Below are positions 15,422-21,862 of a stretch of 64,000 bases of DNA, piece by piece (position 1 is the first letter of the stretch; the number at the start of each line of letters is the position of its first letter). The notes below the pieces were generated by a model, which saw only the letters and a list, made by a program, of their open reading frames with translations, ran no database searches and was not told the origin of the DNA. Both the position numbers and the translations under genes were made by a program. This DNA comes from [Bacillus] enclensis (GTDB lineage Bacteria; Bacillota; Bacilli; Bacillales; Bacillaceae_B): the NCBI RefSeq assembly GCF_001456935.1, contig NZ_KQ758482.1, positions 1,034,249 to 1,098,248 of the forward strand, written 5' to 3'.

Positions 15422-15635
15422 ATTCTGCCGTCGTGAAATGAAACTTGCATTTCTCGATTAAGTAATCCTCTAAATTGTCTTCTAAAATGACCTCTCCGTT
15501 GTCTGGATCAATCACGATTGAATCTCCCGTAAGGATCTCTTCTCCAAAGAAATCAATTCCGTTATGTTCGGGCTGAGAAACCATATTGGGATAACCCTGT
15601 TTTTCGATTTGGCTGATAACCGGATGTTGAAGCAT
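15420..15635 (-). CDS. YqaI-like phage protein
   Basis: This 71-residue acidic protein resembles skin YqaI: HPVISQIEKQGYPNM, then IDFFGEEILTGDSIV with NGEVILEDNLEDYLIEKCKFHF. The pattern 'DFYGDE...D..V...GEIIL.ENLE.YL' is typical. Function unknown. The start is the ATG at 15635 behind AAGGAGGTGA; it precedes the YqaJ gene exactly as yqaI precedes yqaJ. Confidence 0.8.
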   Translation of the reverse strand: MLQHPVISQIEKQGYPNMVSQPEHNGIDFFGEEILTGDSIVIDPDNGEVILEDNLEDYLIEKCKFHFTTAE

Positions 15636-15749
15636 TTGTTTCACCTCCTTAAAATGGTTAATGCATGAAACTTGCATTCTAGATCATGCAAGTTATATAA
15701 TTCTAATTGCGCATAAAATAGTGAGATGCAGTAAGCTCTGGTGACAGCC

Positions 15750-15839
15750 TTAGCTTGCTGCTTTTTTACTTTTGCTTCTAAGTAAGAGCGACTTTTCAAA
15801 TGAAGTAAGTCTCAACCATTCCCCTGCTTTAATCTTCAT
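15750..15839 (-). CDS. Possible 29-aa phage peptide
   Basis: A short frame starts at ATG behind GGAAGGAGTGAGG, one of the strongest ribosome binding sites in the prophage, and encodes MKIKAGEWLRLTSFEKSLLL followed by a basic tail. It lies between the YqaI-like gene and the 82-aa gene. Its stop lies inside an imperfect GCAGTAAGCT/AGCTTGCTGC stem. Size makes any functional guess unsafe. Confidence 0.45.
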   Translation of the reverse strand: MKIKAGEWLRLTSFEKSLLLRSKSKKAAS

Positions 15840-15854
15840 TTTCCTCACTCCTTC

Positions 15855-16103
15855 CTATCTTCGTTTCAACATTACATTCACAAAGGTTTGAGTAATGTAC
15901 TCGAGTTCATCCTGCTTTACTTTCTTTTCTGCTAATCTATCAAGCTCTCTAATTGAGTTGAGCAAATCAACTGTCGAAAGCATGGCTTCTTTATATTTTT
16001 CTCCTTGAATGTTTTCCTCTACTGCTTGTAGAGCGTTCCAGGTCCCACGGTGATGTTGTGCTGCCTTTCTAAGATCTTCCTTTAGAAATGTTTGCTTGCT
16101 CAC
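15855..16103 (-). CDS. Hypothetical phage protein, 82 aa
   Basis: The best start is the GTG at 16103, 8 nt after AAGGAGG and overlapping the TGA of the upstream regulator (GTGA). The product is helical and charged (SKQTFLKEDLRKAAQHHRG..NALQAVEENIQGEKYKEAMLSTVDLLNSIRELDRLAEKKVKQDE). It is probably an early protein coupled to the XRE-type gene. No family recognised; longer frames upstream overlap that gene and lack sites. Confidence 0.65.
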   Translation of the reverse strand: MSKQTFLKEDLRKAAQHHRGTWNALQAVEENIQGEKYKEAMLSTVDLLNSIRELDRLAEKKVKQDELEYITQTFVNVMLKRR

Positions 16104-16618
16104 TTCTGTAGCCTCCTTGCTTTTAAGGTCAGTCTCCATTGCTTGAATATCTGGACCATGGAGAACCGATATTCTTTCGTAATCAGAGCGACAAGGTTGA
16201 TCATGCTTGCTGCAGCATCCAATACTTCGAATACCACTCGTTTCATTTCCTCTCGCTCTGATTCTGTTTGAGCTTGTACTGGTTTGAACCAACATGCTCT
16301 TTCCAAGTGATCTAATGCCTCAGTTGATTCTCGTTTGACCAGGAGCATCATGGATGTTGGATGATGTTCAATAAATTCTCCGTTCAAATACGGAATTGAT
16401 ACATCGCCGGCTGATTCGTTCCATCTAACGAAGTAATACTCTTCATCATCAATGGCCTCAGCTGTAATCGATCGCAGATCTTTCGGAAACCCTTGCCTGC
16501 CTGTTTCATACTTGGCTATGCTTTCTCTTGAAATTGGAAGCTTAAACGATAGTTGTTGCTGCGTTAATCCTTGGCGCTTTCTCGCACTAGCAAGCTCCTC
16601 CCCTTCCTTGACTTTCAT
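16100..16618 (-). CDS. XRE-family regulator with extra C-terminal domain
   Basis: This 172-residue protein starts with a helix-turn-helix of the XRE type (ARKRQGLTQQQLSFKLPISRESIAKYETGRQGFP) and continues with an unassigned helical region. Such proteins occur in the early operons of skin-like elements. It follows Cro and the 36-aa gene and probably tunes early expression. Its end is coupled to the downstream gene. Confidence 0.82.
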   Translation of the reverse strand: MKVKEGEELASARKRQGLTQQQLSFKLPISRESIAKYETGRQGFPKDLRSITAEAIDDEEYYFVRWNESAGDVSIPYLNGEFIEHHPTSMMLLVKRESTEALDHLERACWFKPVQAQTESEREEMKRVVFEVLDAAASMINLVALITKEYRFSMVQIFKQWRLTLKARRLQK

Positions 16619-16683
16619 AAGGGTTGCTCCTCTCTTTACCTATATATGGATTTCAATGTTCAGGCTTATTTCATAAAATGAAG

Positions 16684-16794
16684 TTAACTTGCTTTTTCAG
16701 ATTTCTTTTTACGCTCTTCGAGGATTCTTGGGACAGAAGTTTTTAAGAAGTAGCGTAGGATTTTTTTAATTGTTTCGTCTGATGGTTGGTTCAT
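16684..16794 (-). CDS. Small early phage protein, 36 aa
   Basis: This short frame has a near-perfect AAGGAGGTGATCTGA leader before the ATG and encodes MNQPSDETIKKILRYFLKTS followed by VPRILEERKKKSEKAS. Small proteins beginning with 'SDETI.KI..FF..TS.PRI' are common immediately after cro in Bacillus and Listeria prophages; their role is unknown. An operator copy lies at 16815-16833, just upstream. Confidence 0.75.
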   Translation of the reverse strand: MNQPSDETIKKILRYFLKTSVPRILEERKKKSEKAS

Positions 16795-16807
16795 TCAGAT
16801 CACCTCC

Positions 16808-17038
16808 TTATTGGTTGATACATTCCGTATCAAAATTAATCAAAAAAATATCTGGAAACAATTCGGTTAACTCATATTGATAAAACTGCTGAAATTTCAC
16901 CATTGTTTCTCTACCAGGATTGGAATCTCCTTTTTCAATTTTTCTTACGTATACTTCAGAAATCCCTAATGACTCAGCCACTTGTCTTTGAGTTAGATTC
17001 CTTTGTTTTCGTAACTCAATTAGTTTTCTTCTTTTCAT
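16808..17038 (-). CDS. Cro-like XRE regulator
   Basis: This 76-residue protein is a single helix-turn-helix domain (IELRKQRNLTQRQVAESLGISEVYVRKIEKGDSNPGRETMVKF). It is divergent from the repressor at 17220 and starts the early lytic operon, the place of Cro. Its last codons overlap an operator (16815-16833). It follows AGGAGGTGAAG. A promoter lies upstream on this strand: TTGACG and TAATAT, 17 bp apart (about 17108-17080). Confidence 0.88.
   Translation of the reverse strand: MKRRKLIELRKQRNLTQRQVAESLGISEVYVRKIEKGDSNPGRETMVKFQQFYQYELTELFPDIFLINFDTECINQ
16815..16833. promoter_or_regulatory. Repressor operator, perfect copy within the end of cro
   Basis: TTGATACATTCCGTATCAA is a perfect 7-bp-arm inverted repeat identical in its arms to the copy at 17055-17073. 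It sits in the last codons of the cro-like gene, upstream of the 36-aa gene. Confidence 0.7.
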
Positions 17039-17054
17039 CTCTTCACCTCCTATA

Positions 17055-17162
17055 TTGATACGTTTTGTATCAATAACTATATATTAATCGATATTTTTTG
17101 TATCGTCAACTATTTTTGATACATTTTTTATCATTTATTTATTCCGATAAAATTTGTATCTA
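17055..17162. promoter_or_regulatory. Lysis-lysogeny switch: four operators and divergent promoters
   Basis: Four 19-bp sites follow the pattern TTGATAC-N5-GTATCAA: 17055-17073 (perfect), 17088-17106, 17116-17134 and 17144-17162 (degenerate). They cover the early promoter on the minus strand (TTGACG...TAATAT) and the repressor promoter on the plus strand (TATAAT at about 17160-17165 with a weak -35). This is the classic control region between repressor and Cro. Confidence 0.75.
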
Positions 17163-17174
17163 TAATAAAGTTAA

Positions 17175-17190
17175 TACGTGAATTCACGTA
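17175..17190. repeat. 16-bp perfect palindrome in repressor leader
   Basis: TACGTGAATTCACGTA is a perfect palindrome, unrelated to the operator sequence, lying between the repressor -10 and its ribosome binding site. It could be a second regulator's binding site or a leader hairpin. Confidence 0.5.
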
Positions 17191-17219
17191 CATAGATCCG
17201 TACTAAGGAAGGGTTGCTT

Positions 17220-17615
17220 ATGCTAACAAAAAGGCTGAAAAATTTAAGAGGTAAAACAACCCAGGAAGAAGTCGCAGGACGAATTGGTATCTCGAGAGCG
17301 CGCTACTCCCATTACGAAAATGGACGAAGTGAACCTGATACTGAAACCCTAAATAAATTAGCTGATTATTACGATGTGAGTGTTGACTACTTACTTGGAA
17401 GAACTGATGATCCAAATGAAACCCTTAATAATAAAGGTAGTAACTCCAGTTCTCTCGATGAAATAAACAACCTCGTTAAAGAATACGGCATAGAACAATT
17501 TGGTTTCTTTGATATTGAGAAGTGGAAAGATCTTTCCCAGGAGGATATTGAAGAAATTAAGAAGCATTTTGAATATGTGGTGTTCCAGGCGAAACAGAGG
17601 AATAAAGATAATTAA
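17220..17615 (+). CDS. Prophage repressor, XRE family (CI/ImmR-like)
   Basis: This 131-residue protein has an N-terminal helix-turn-helix ([60 protein letters not shown]) and a C-terminal acidic helical part. It is divergent from cro across the operator array, so it is most likely the lysogeny repressor. It lacks a LexA-like peptidase domain, consistent with inactivation by the ImmA-type protease encoded at 27157. The start is ATG 17220 behind AAGGAAGGG. Confidence 0.88.
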   Translation: MLTKRLKNLRGKTTQEEVAGRIGISRARYSHYENGRSEPDTETLNKLADYYDVSVDYLLGRTDDPNETLNNKGSNSSSLDEINNLVKEYGIEQFGFFDIEKWKDLSQEDIEEIKKHFEYVVFQAKQRNKDN

Positions 17616-17620
17616 ACACC

Positions 17621-17655
17621 AAAAAAGCTCAGAGAAGATTCTCCGAGCTTTTTTG
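17621..17655 (+). terminator. Repressor terminator (copy 1 of duplicated terminator)
   Basis: AAAAAAGCTC and GAGCTTTTTT arms enclose a second GAGA/TCTC pair. The sequence is nearly repeated at 18224-18258. Confidence 0.85.
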
Positions 17656-17738
17656 ATTCCATTATTGCCTTGTAAGAAGAATGAATAATGCATAAAGTAG
17701 GATATTCTACACAATCTAACCAAAAGGAGTGAACATAA

Positions 17739-18161
17739 TTGAAAAGAATATTGGCTTTAGTTACAATCACCGTACTATTAACCAGTTTAGTTTACACATC
17801 CGTTAGTGCTGAAAAACTTAGCCAACACGATTCGGAGCAGGTTACTGACTATTTTATACTTTCAGCGTTTCAAAACCAGATTGGCAAAGCAGTGAGCGAC
17901 TATTATAAAAATGATTCAGTTACAGTGACTTATTTGCATCCTTCTCAGAAAGATCTCGTTCAAGTGTTCCAAAGCGAAAAAGGAACCGACTTAGGATACC
18001 CCTATGTTGTAAAAGTCACTGTTAATTCATCTGATGGAACCAAGAGGCTGGGGACGGATACAATCACATTCGGTACATCTACACCACTTGAGAATAAGGA
18101 TGTAAATGTAGCAGCTATTACGACTAAGGTGATTGATTTTAAACACAACGCACCAAAATGA
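17739..18161 (+). CDS. Secreted DUF3888-like protein (lysogenic conversion candidate)
   Basis: This 140-residue protein has a clear signal peptide (MKRILALVTITVLLTSLVYT, cleavage near SVSA-E) and a mature domain with 'DYFILSAFQNQIGKAVSDYYKN' and a C-terminal AAITTKVIDFKHN, typical of DUF3888 proteins of unknown function in Bacillaceae. It is the first cargo gene after the repressor and is bracketed by two almost identical terminators, a typical 'moron' setup allowing expression in the lysogen. Confidence 0.78.
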   Translation: MKRILALVTITVLLTSLVYTSVSAEKLSQHDSEQVTDYFILSAFQNQIGKAVSDYYKNDSVTVTYLHPSQKDLVQVFQSEKGTDLGYPYVVKVTVNSSDGTKRLGTDTITFGTSTPLENKDVNVAAITTKVIDFKHNAPK

Positions 18162-18223
18162 AAAAGTAAATGGTTGACGGGTTCTCCTCACGAAGATTAA
18201 TTTGTAACTTCTAACGAAATTGA

Positions 18224-18258
18224 CAAAAAGCTCAGAGATGATTTCTCGGAGCTTTTTG
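18224..18258 (+). terminator. Terminator after DUF3888 gene (copy 2)
   Basis: AAAAAGCTCAGAGA and TCTCGGAGCTTTTT repeat the repressor terminator with minor changes, followed by the same TTCCATTA flank. Confidence 0.85.
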
Positions 18259-18292
18259 AATTCCATTAAAACCACCTTAGCAGGAGATGGTA

Positions 18293-18478
18293 CTAGAAGT
18301 TAACTAGAATAAACAAAAGAATAAAAAGGGATAGTCCCAAACAAACAATAGCTACTATTTTTGACTGTACAGCAACACGCTTATCACCTTCATGTAAGCT
18401 TTCAATAAAATTAAGAGTAAAGGAAAAACATAAAATGAATAGCGAAATTGAAATAAAACTTAACCCGCCTAAACTCAT
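18293..18478 (-). CDS. Small two-helix membrane protein
   Basis: The 61-residue product has two hydrophobic segments (about 5-25 and 38-58) joined by a charged loop (ESLHEGDKRVAVQSK). The ATG at 18478 is placed well for GGAGGATGAGG; an ATG three codons upstream is too close. No family recognised. It lies beside a YcxB-like gene on the same strand and may form a pair with it. Confidence 0.6.
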   Translation of the reverse strand: MSLGGLSFISISLFILCFSFTLNFIESLHEGDKRVAVQSKIVAIVCLGLSLFILLFILVNF

Positions 18479-18542
18479 ATACCTCATCCTCCATCTACTC
18501 CGTTAACCTGCCCGTTCGTATAAGTCCTATAATTAATTTACT

Positions 18543-19115
18543 TCAGCTATTCCCCGTTATTTTATTCTTTTCAGCAGTAACATTCTCGTTTATCATTTTT
18601 TTAAATAGCTTTATCTTTTCATCGGATTCGAAAAATCTTTTGGGGATTACCATGGCTTTATTTCTTGATACATATATAAGAAACATCGGAGCGAATTCTT
18701 TAATAGAAACAATTTCATTCCAATCAATTGCGCTTATCGATCTCCCTCTTTTTTGAATTATTCCAGTATCACTAAATGTATAGATTAGTTCATTCTTTAT
18801 CAATTGGTCACTCTTATATTCTCGAGTTGCTTTCACTCGAATAATTACTTTTGCATAAAGAAAAATTAAAGCTGTTATACAAACTGAAACTGTTGAACTA
18901 ATCAAAAGAATTGCTGCCATGTCTCCAAAATTAAAGATATCCCCTGGATTATATTGAATGTATATTAACCCTAGAAAGAGTACTATATAAGTAGATATCG
19001 TTATCCACAGTATCCATCTACTAGTATGAAAGGATGAAAACTTTTTATATTCTTTTGCTGTTAAAGTACCGCGAACAGACAGTTCTCTGCTGGTATCTAT
19101 ATCTTTGTTGCTCAT
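18543..19115 (-). CDS. YcxB-like membrane protein
   Basis: This 190-residue protein has two transmembrane helices (about 30-55 and 65-90) followed by a cytoplasmic domain with ELIYTFSDTGIIQKRGRSISAIDWNEIVSIKEFAPMFLIYVSRNKAMVIPKRFF, the hallmark of YcxB-like proteins. Their function is unknown. The ATG at 19115 follows AAAGGGGGAG. It is AT-rich compared with the host genes, fitting phage cargo. Confidence 0.82.
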   Translation of the reverse strand: MSNKDIDTSRELSVRGTLTAKEYKKFSSFHTSRWILWITISTYIVLFLGLIYIQYNPGDIFNFGDMAAILLISSTVSVCITALIFLYAKVIIRVKATREYKSDQLIKNELIYTFSDTGIIQKRGRSISAIDWNEIVSIKEFAPMFLIYVSRNKAMVIPKRFFESDEKIKLFKKMINENVTAEKNKITGNS

Positions 19116-19231
19116 TGACACTCCCCCTTTTATTCAAATTTAATATGTCTTCCCTAATCTAATACCAATTATTTCAATAAATTCTTAATTACTCAAGGGT
19201 AAATTCACTATTATGAGATACTTAATGTAAA

Positions 19232-19259
19232 CAAAAACCCCCAAATCAAGGGGGGTTTT
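19232..19259 (-). terminator. Rho-independent terminator after CheX-like gene
   Basis: AAAACCCCCC and GGGGGTTTTTG arms on the minus strand with a T run; it ends the transcript of the gene at 19264-19710. Confidence 0.85.
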
Positions 19260-19263
19260 CTAA

Positions 19264-19710
19264 TTAGTGGATAGTTAAAATGACATCCATCTCTCCAATA
19301 TCCAAAATACTCGCAGATAATTTAAGAGCAACCTTATGACCGTTGGTTGTGACTTTCCCCTCCACTACAGTAGGCGGGGTAATATCAATTTCAACGTCTT
19401 CACTATAAATAATTCTACTGATGTTCCCTGAGATCATGTTTCCAAATTCTCCTTGGAAGGACGTGAGCATATCCCCTTCCACACTGACTCCATACATTTT
19501 TTCAGCTATGCTGCTGCTTGTATGCTTCTTCGTCATCAGGTACATGGTTCCCTTTATATCTCCTGTAATTCCAATTACAACACCTAATTCGGTCTTGATA
19601 TCCTTATCTCTGAAGAGAGTTGGTTTTTCCATTTGTACCTCAAATGGAACTACTGACTTAATTGCTGTTGTTGTTGAATTTAGTAGATGCGTTACTAGTT
19701 GACTGGACAT
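19264..19710 (-). CDS. CheX-like chemotaxis phosphatase family protein
   Basis: This 148-residue protein matches the CheX/CheC family: SVVPFEVQMEKPTLF, LGVVIGITGDIKGTMYLMT, and a catalytic-type helix SFQGEFGNMISGNIS with the conserved Glu and Asn (E..N) that dephosphorylate CheY-P. A C-terminal strand region (MDVILTIH) follows. CheX-type phosphatases reset the flagellar switch. A stand-alone copy in a prophage is unusual. ATG follows AAGGAGTG. Confidence 0.82.
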   Translation of the reverse strand: MSSQLVTHLLNSTTTAIKSVVPFEVQMEKPTLFRDKDIKTELGVVIGITGDIKGTMYLMTKKHTSSSIAEKMYGVSVEGDMLTSFQGEFGNMISGNISRIIYSEDVEIDITPPTVVEGKVTTNGHKVALKLSASILDIGEMDVILTIH

Positions 19711-19990
19711 ACCAACACTCCTTAGTTTTACTCACTTTTATATCGGTTGGCTTGTCCAAGGATTTTACTATTCTAATTTAATATTTTATTATGTTCTAGA
19801 GGCTTACTCCCCTACCATTCCGTCTCCAAATTTTTACTGTTACCTAGGATAATATCGGTATATGGCCAGAAGTATTTTACTATCAATCTTATCTTTCACT
19901 AAGTAAATTTCTATTTCATCAACCAGAACTAATAAATCTTAGTTTTATATTAACAAGTATTTCTTCCACTTACCTCTTTATATATTTCAT

Positions 19991-21058
19991 TTAATTTGTT
20001 GGTTTTAATACTAATTGGGAAAGTTCAGGATACTTTTTCTTTATTTTTTCAGAATGAAATAAATCAGTAAGGTAATTGTTTAAAGTATTCACAGCATCAA
20101 GACATTTTTCAGTTTTTTCGAAGTCAGGTAAATACCCCTCGTGTACAACATTATTTCTTAATAAATATGTATTTTCCCACCAATTTCCTACTGGTGAATC
20201 AATATCATCTACATTGAAGTCCCCACCAAGCCTTTTGTGAAAATGATCTATAACCATGCTTTTGAATCTCATCTCATTACTTTTCTTATCAATTTCGCTT
20301 TTTGAGAACCCTTCTTTTTTTAGTAAATATTTATACAAGGCAGTTAAGAAAATTTCCACAGAAGTTTGAGAATCAATTACAGCTCTAGTGTAATCACCAT
20401 TGCTAAGGCTTCTTTTTGATCCATAGAATAATTCAGCTGCACGAAAAAATGGATTATTAGGCAATAAATCAATACCTTCCATCACTCTTTTAGTATTTAT
20501 ATCAGTGAGATATCCTCCGCCCTGCTCAAGCTTATTGAAGTTTAATTGGAATAAACCTTCTGATTTTAAAGTATAATTCTTAGGGTCTATTATTGAATAT
20601 AAAATTGTAGGATCTAATACTTCTCTAGTAATTTTAGAAACATAAGGGTCTTTAGTCAGTACGATAATGGAAGAAACCAATTGATTTAACCCACCCACCA
20701 ACAAATCAAATTTTTCTGATAGAAATTCTTCTAACTTATCTAATGAAGGCTTATCCTTAGAAATATAGACCATTTCAACTCTTGTGCACTTTTTAGGAAG
20801 ATTAAGAGGTTCTTCATTATAGGCACCAGTATAAACATTTACTTTGTTTTCTATAGTATGAAAACGATAATGGCATAACTCATTTTTGTTAACATGGTAT
20901 GTTAAATGATTTTGATTCTTTAATGGGATAAAAAACGGGACAATAATACCAAATATCAACAACTGTTTAGCCTTAAAATATTTTTCGATTTCTGGTTTTA
21001 ACTTCAGTATGTAATTTTCTTTATTGTAGTAAAAATTTCTACCATTCATATCAGTCAA
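19991..21058 (-). CDS. HEPN-motif protein, candidate defence gene
   Basis: This 355-residue protein has an N-terminal domain I do not recognise (about 1-190) and a helical C-terminal domain (about 210-340) with SQTSVEIFLTALYKYLL and NTYLLRNNVVHEG. R301-N-N-V-V-H306 fits the R-x4-H catalytic motif of HEPN ribonucleases. It lies downstream of the Septu pair on the same strand. It starts at TTG, 7 nt after AAAGG. It may be an independent abortive-infection RNase or an accessory to Septu; neither is shown. Confidence 0.6.
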   Translation of the reverse strand: MTDMNGRNFYYNKENYILKLKPEIEKYFKAKQLLIFGIIVPFFIPLKNQNHLTYHVNKNELCHYRFHTIENKVNVYTGAYNEEPLNLPKKCTRVEMVYISKDKPSLDKLEEFLSEKFDLLVGGLNQLVSSIIVLTKDPYVSKITREVLDPTILYSIIDPKNYTLKSEGLFQLNFNKLEQGGGYLTDINTKRVMEGIDLLPNNPFFRAAELFYGSKRSLSNGDYTRAVIDSQTSVEIFLTALYKYLLKKEGFSKSEIDKKSNEMRFKSMVIDHFHKRLGGDFNVDDIDSPVGNWWENTYLLRNNVVHEGYLPDFEKTEKCLDAVNTLNNYLTDLFHSEKIKKKYPELSQLVLKPTN

Positions 21059-21122
21059 CTAACAACCTTTCTTAGATAGAATATTCAAAAACGGAAACTT
21101 TTTTCACTTTTTTCAAAGAATC

Positions 21123-21148
21123 AGGACCCTTATCTATGATAGGGTCCT
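21123..21148 (-). terminator. Hairpin between ptuB and the HEPN gene
   Basis: AGGACCCT and AGGGTCCT form an 8-bp stem. The T tract is poor on both strands, so termination may be partial. Confidence 0.4.
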
Positions 21149-21154
21149 TAATTT

Positions 21155-21862
21155 TCATATTGTTTTCGTATCACTTTCTTGTTCTAGGAACAAGGAGCCA
21201 AATTCTATGGTTAAAGATTCGTTTGCTTTTATTATCCATCTCTTAAAACCTGTATATGCAGAACTATTTCTTAAATGTCTGGAAATTTGCTTCTTTATAT
21301 TATTAATTTCTTCTAAGTCATCTTCATGGTCATGTTCTAGCTCATCATACTCAAACAGGAGAGACTGGAAAGCCAAAATTTCTTTTAATAAATTTTTTTT
21401 GATAGTTTCTGCTTCTTCAGTTTTTAATATAGTAGTACCGTTATAAACTTTATTTAATAACTCGACAGTTTTTTCAACTCTTTCATCATTCTTTAATGCA
21501 GTCACTTCTACACTAGATTTTGGATAAGGATCTACTTTTAATTTGATACTATTTTCTATATCATCCTCTACCATAGTACAATTTAAAATATTATCATAAT
21601 GATGTAATTTAATATTATTGCAGTGGGAACAAGACAAAAACAAGTTCTCCCAACTGAACTTTTTATCTATATCTTCTCTATGAGAAACTAGATGTTCAAC
21701 ATTAATAGAGATTAAAGCTTTATTTTCACAAATATAGCATTTATTCTTAAAATCTTGTTTTAACTGGCTAATTACATCTGCTTTTAGGTAAGTACCATTA
21801 TTTTTGTGTTTTTCAATTTCCAAACTTGGAGGAGCCGGCAAAGATTTTTCAAAATAGATCAA
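21155..21862 (-). CDS. ptuB: Septu defence HNH nuclease PtuB
   Basis: This 235-residue protein has the PtuB layout: LPAPPSLEIEKHKNNGTY at the start, a zinc pair C42-x2-C45 (KCYICENK), VEHLVSHRED with H57 and H61, WENLFLSCSHCNNIK with C78/H80/C81, and a helical tail. This is an HNH nuclease with two zinc-binding knuckles. Its ATG overlaps the stop of the ATPase gene by 4 nt (ATGA). PtuB is the effector nuclease of Septu, directed by the PtuA ATPase. Confidence 0.88.
   Translation of the reverse strand: MIYFEKSLPAPPSLEIEKHKNNGTYLKADVISQLKQDFKNKCYICENKALISINVEHLVSHREDIDKKFSWENLFLSCSHCNNIKLHHYDNILNCTMVEDDIENSIKLKVDPYPKSSVEVTALKNDERVEKTVELLNKVYNGTTILKTEEAETIKKNLLKEILAFQSLLFEYDELEHDHEDDLEEINNIKKQISRHLRNSSAYTGFKRWIIKANESLTIEFGSLFLEQESDTKTI

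Noticed and set aside
15855-16295. 146-codon version of the 82-aa gene
   Set aside because: The extra N-terminal part overlaps the XRE gene, is Arg/Ser-rich and lacks a site; GTG at 16103 has AAGGAGG.
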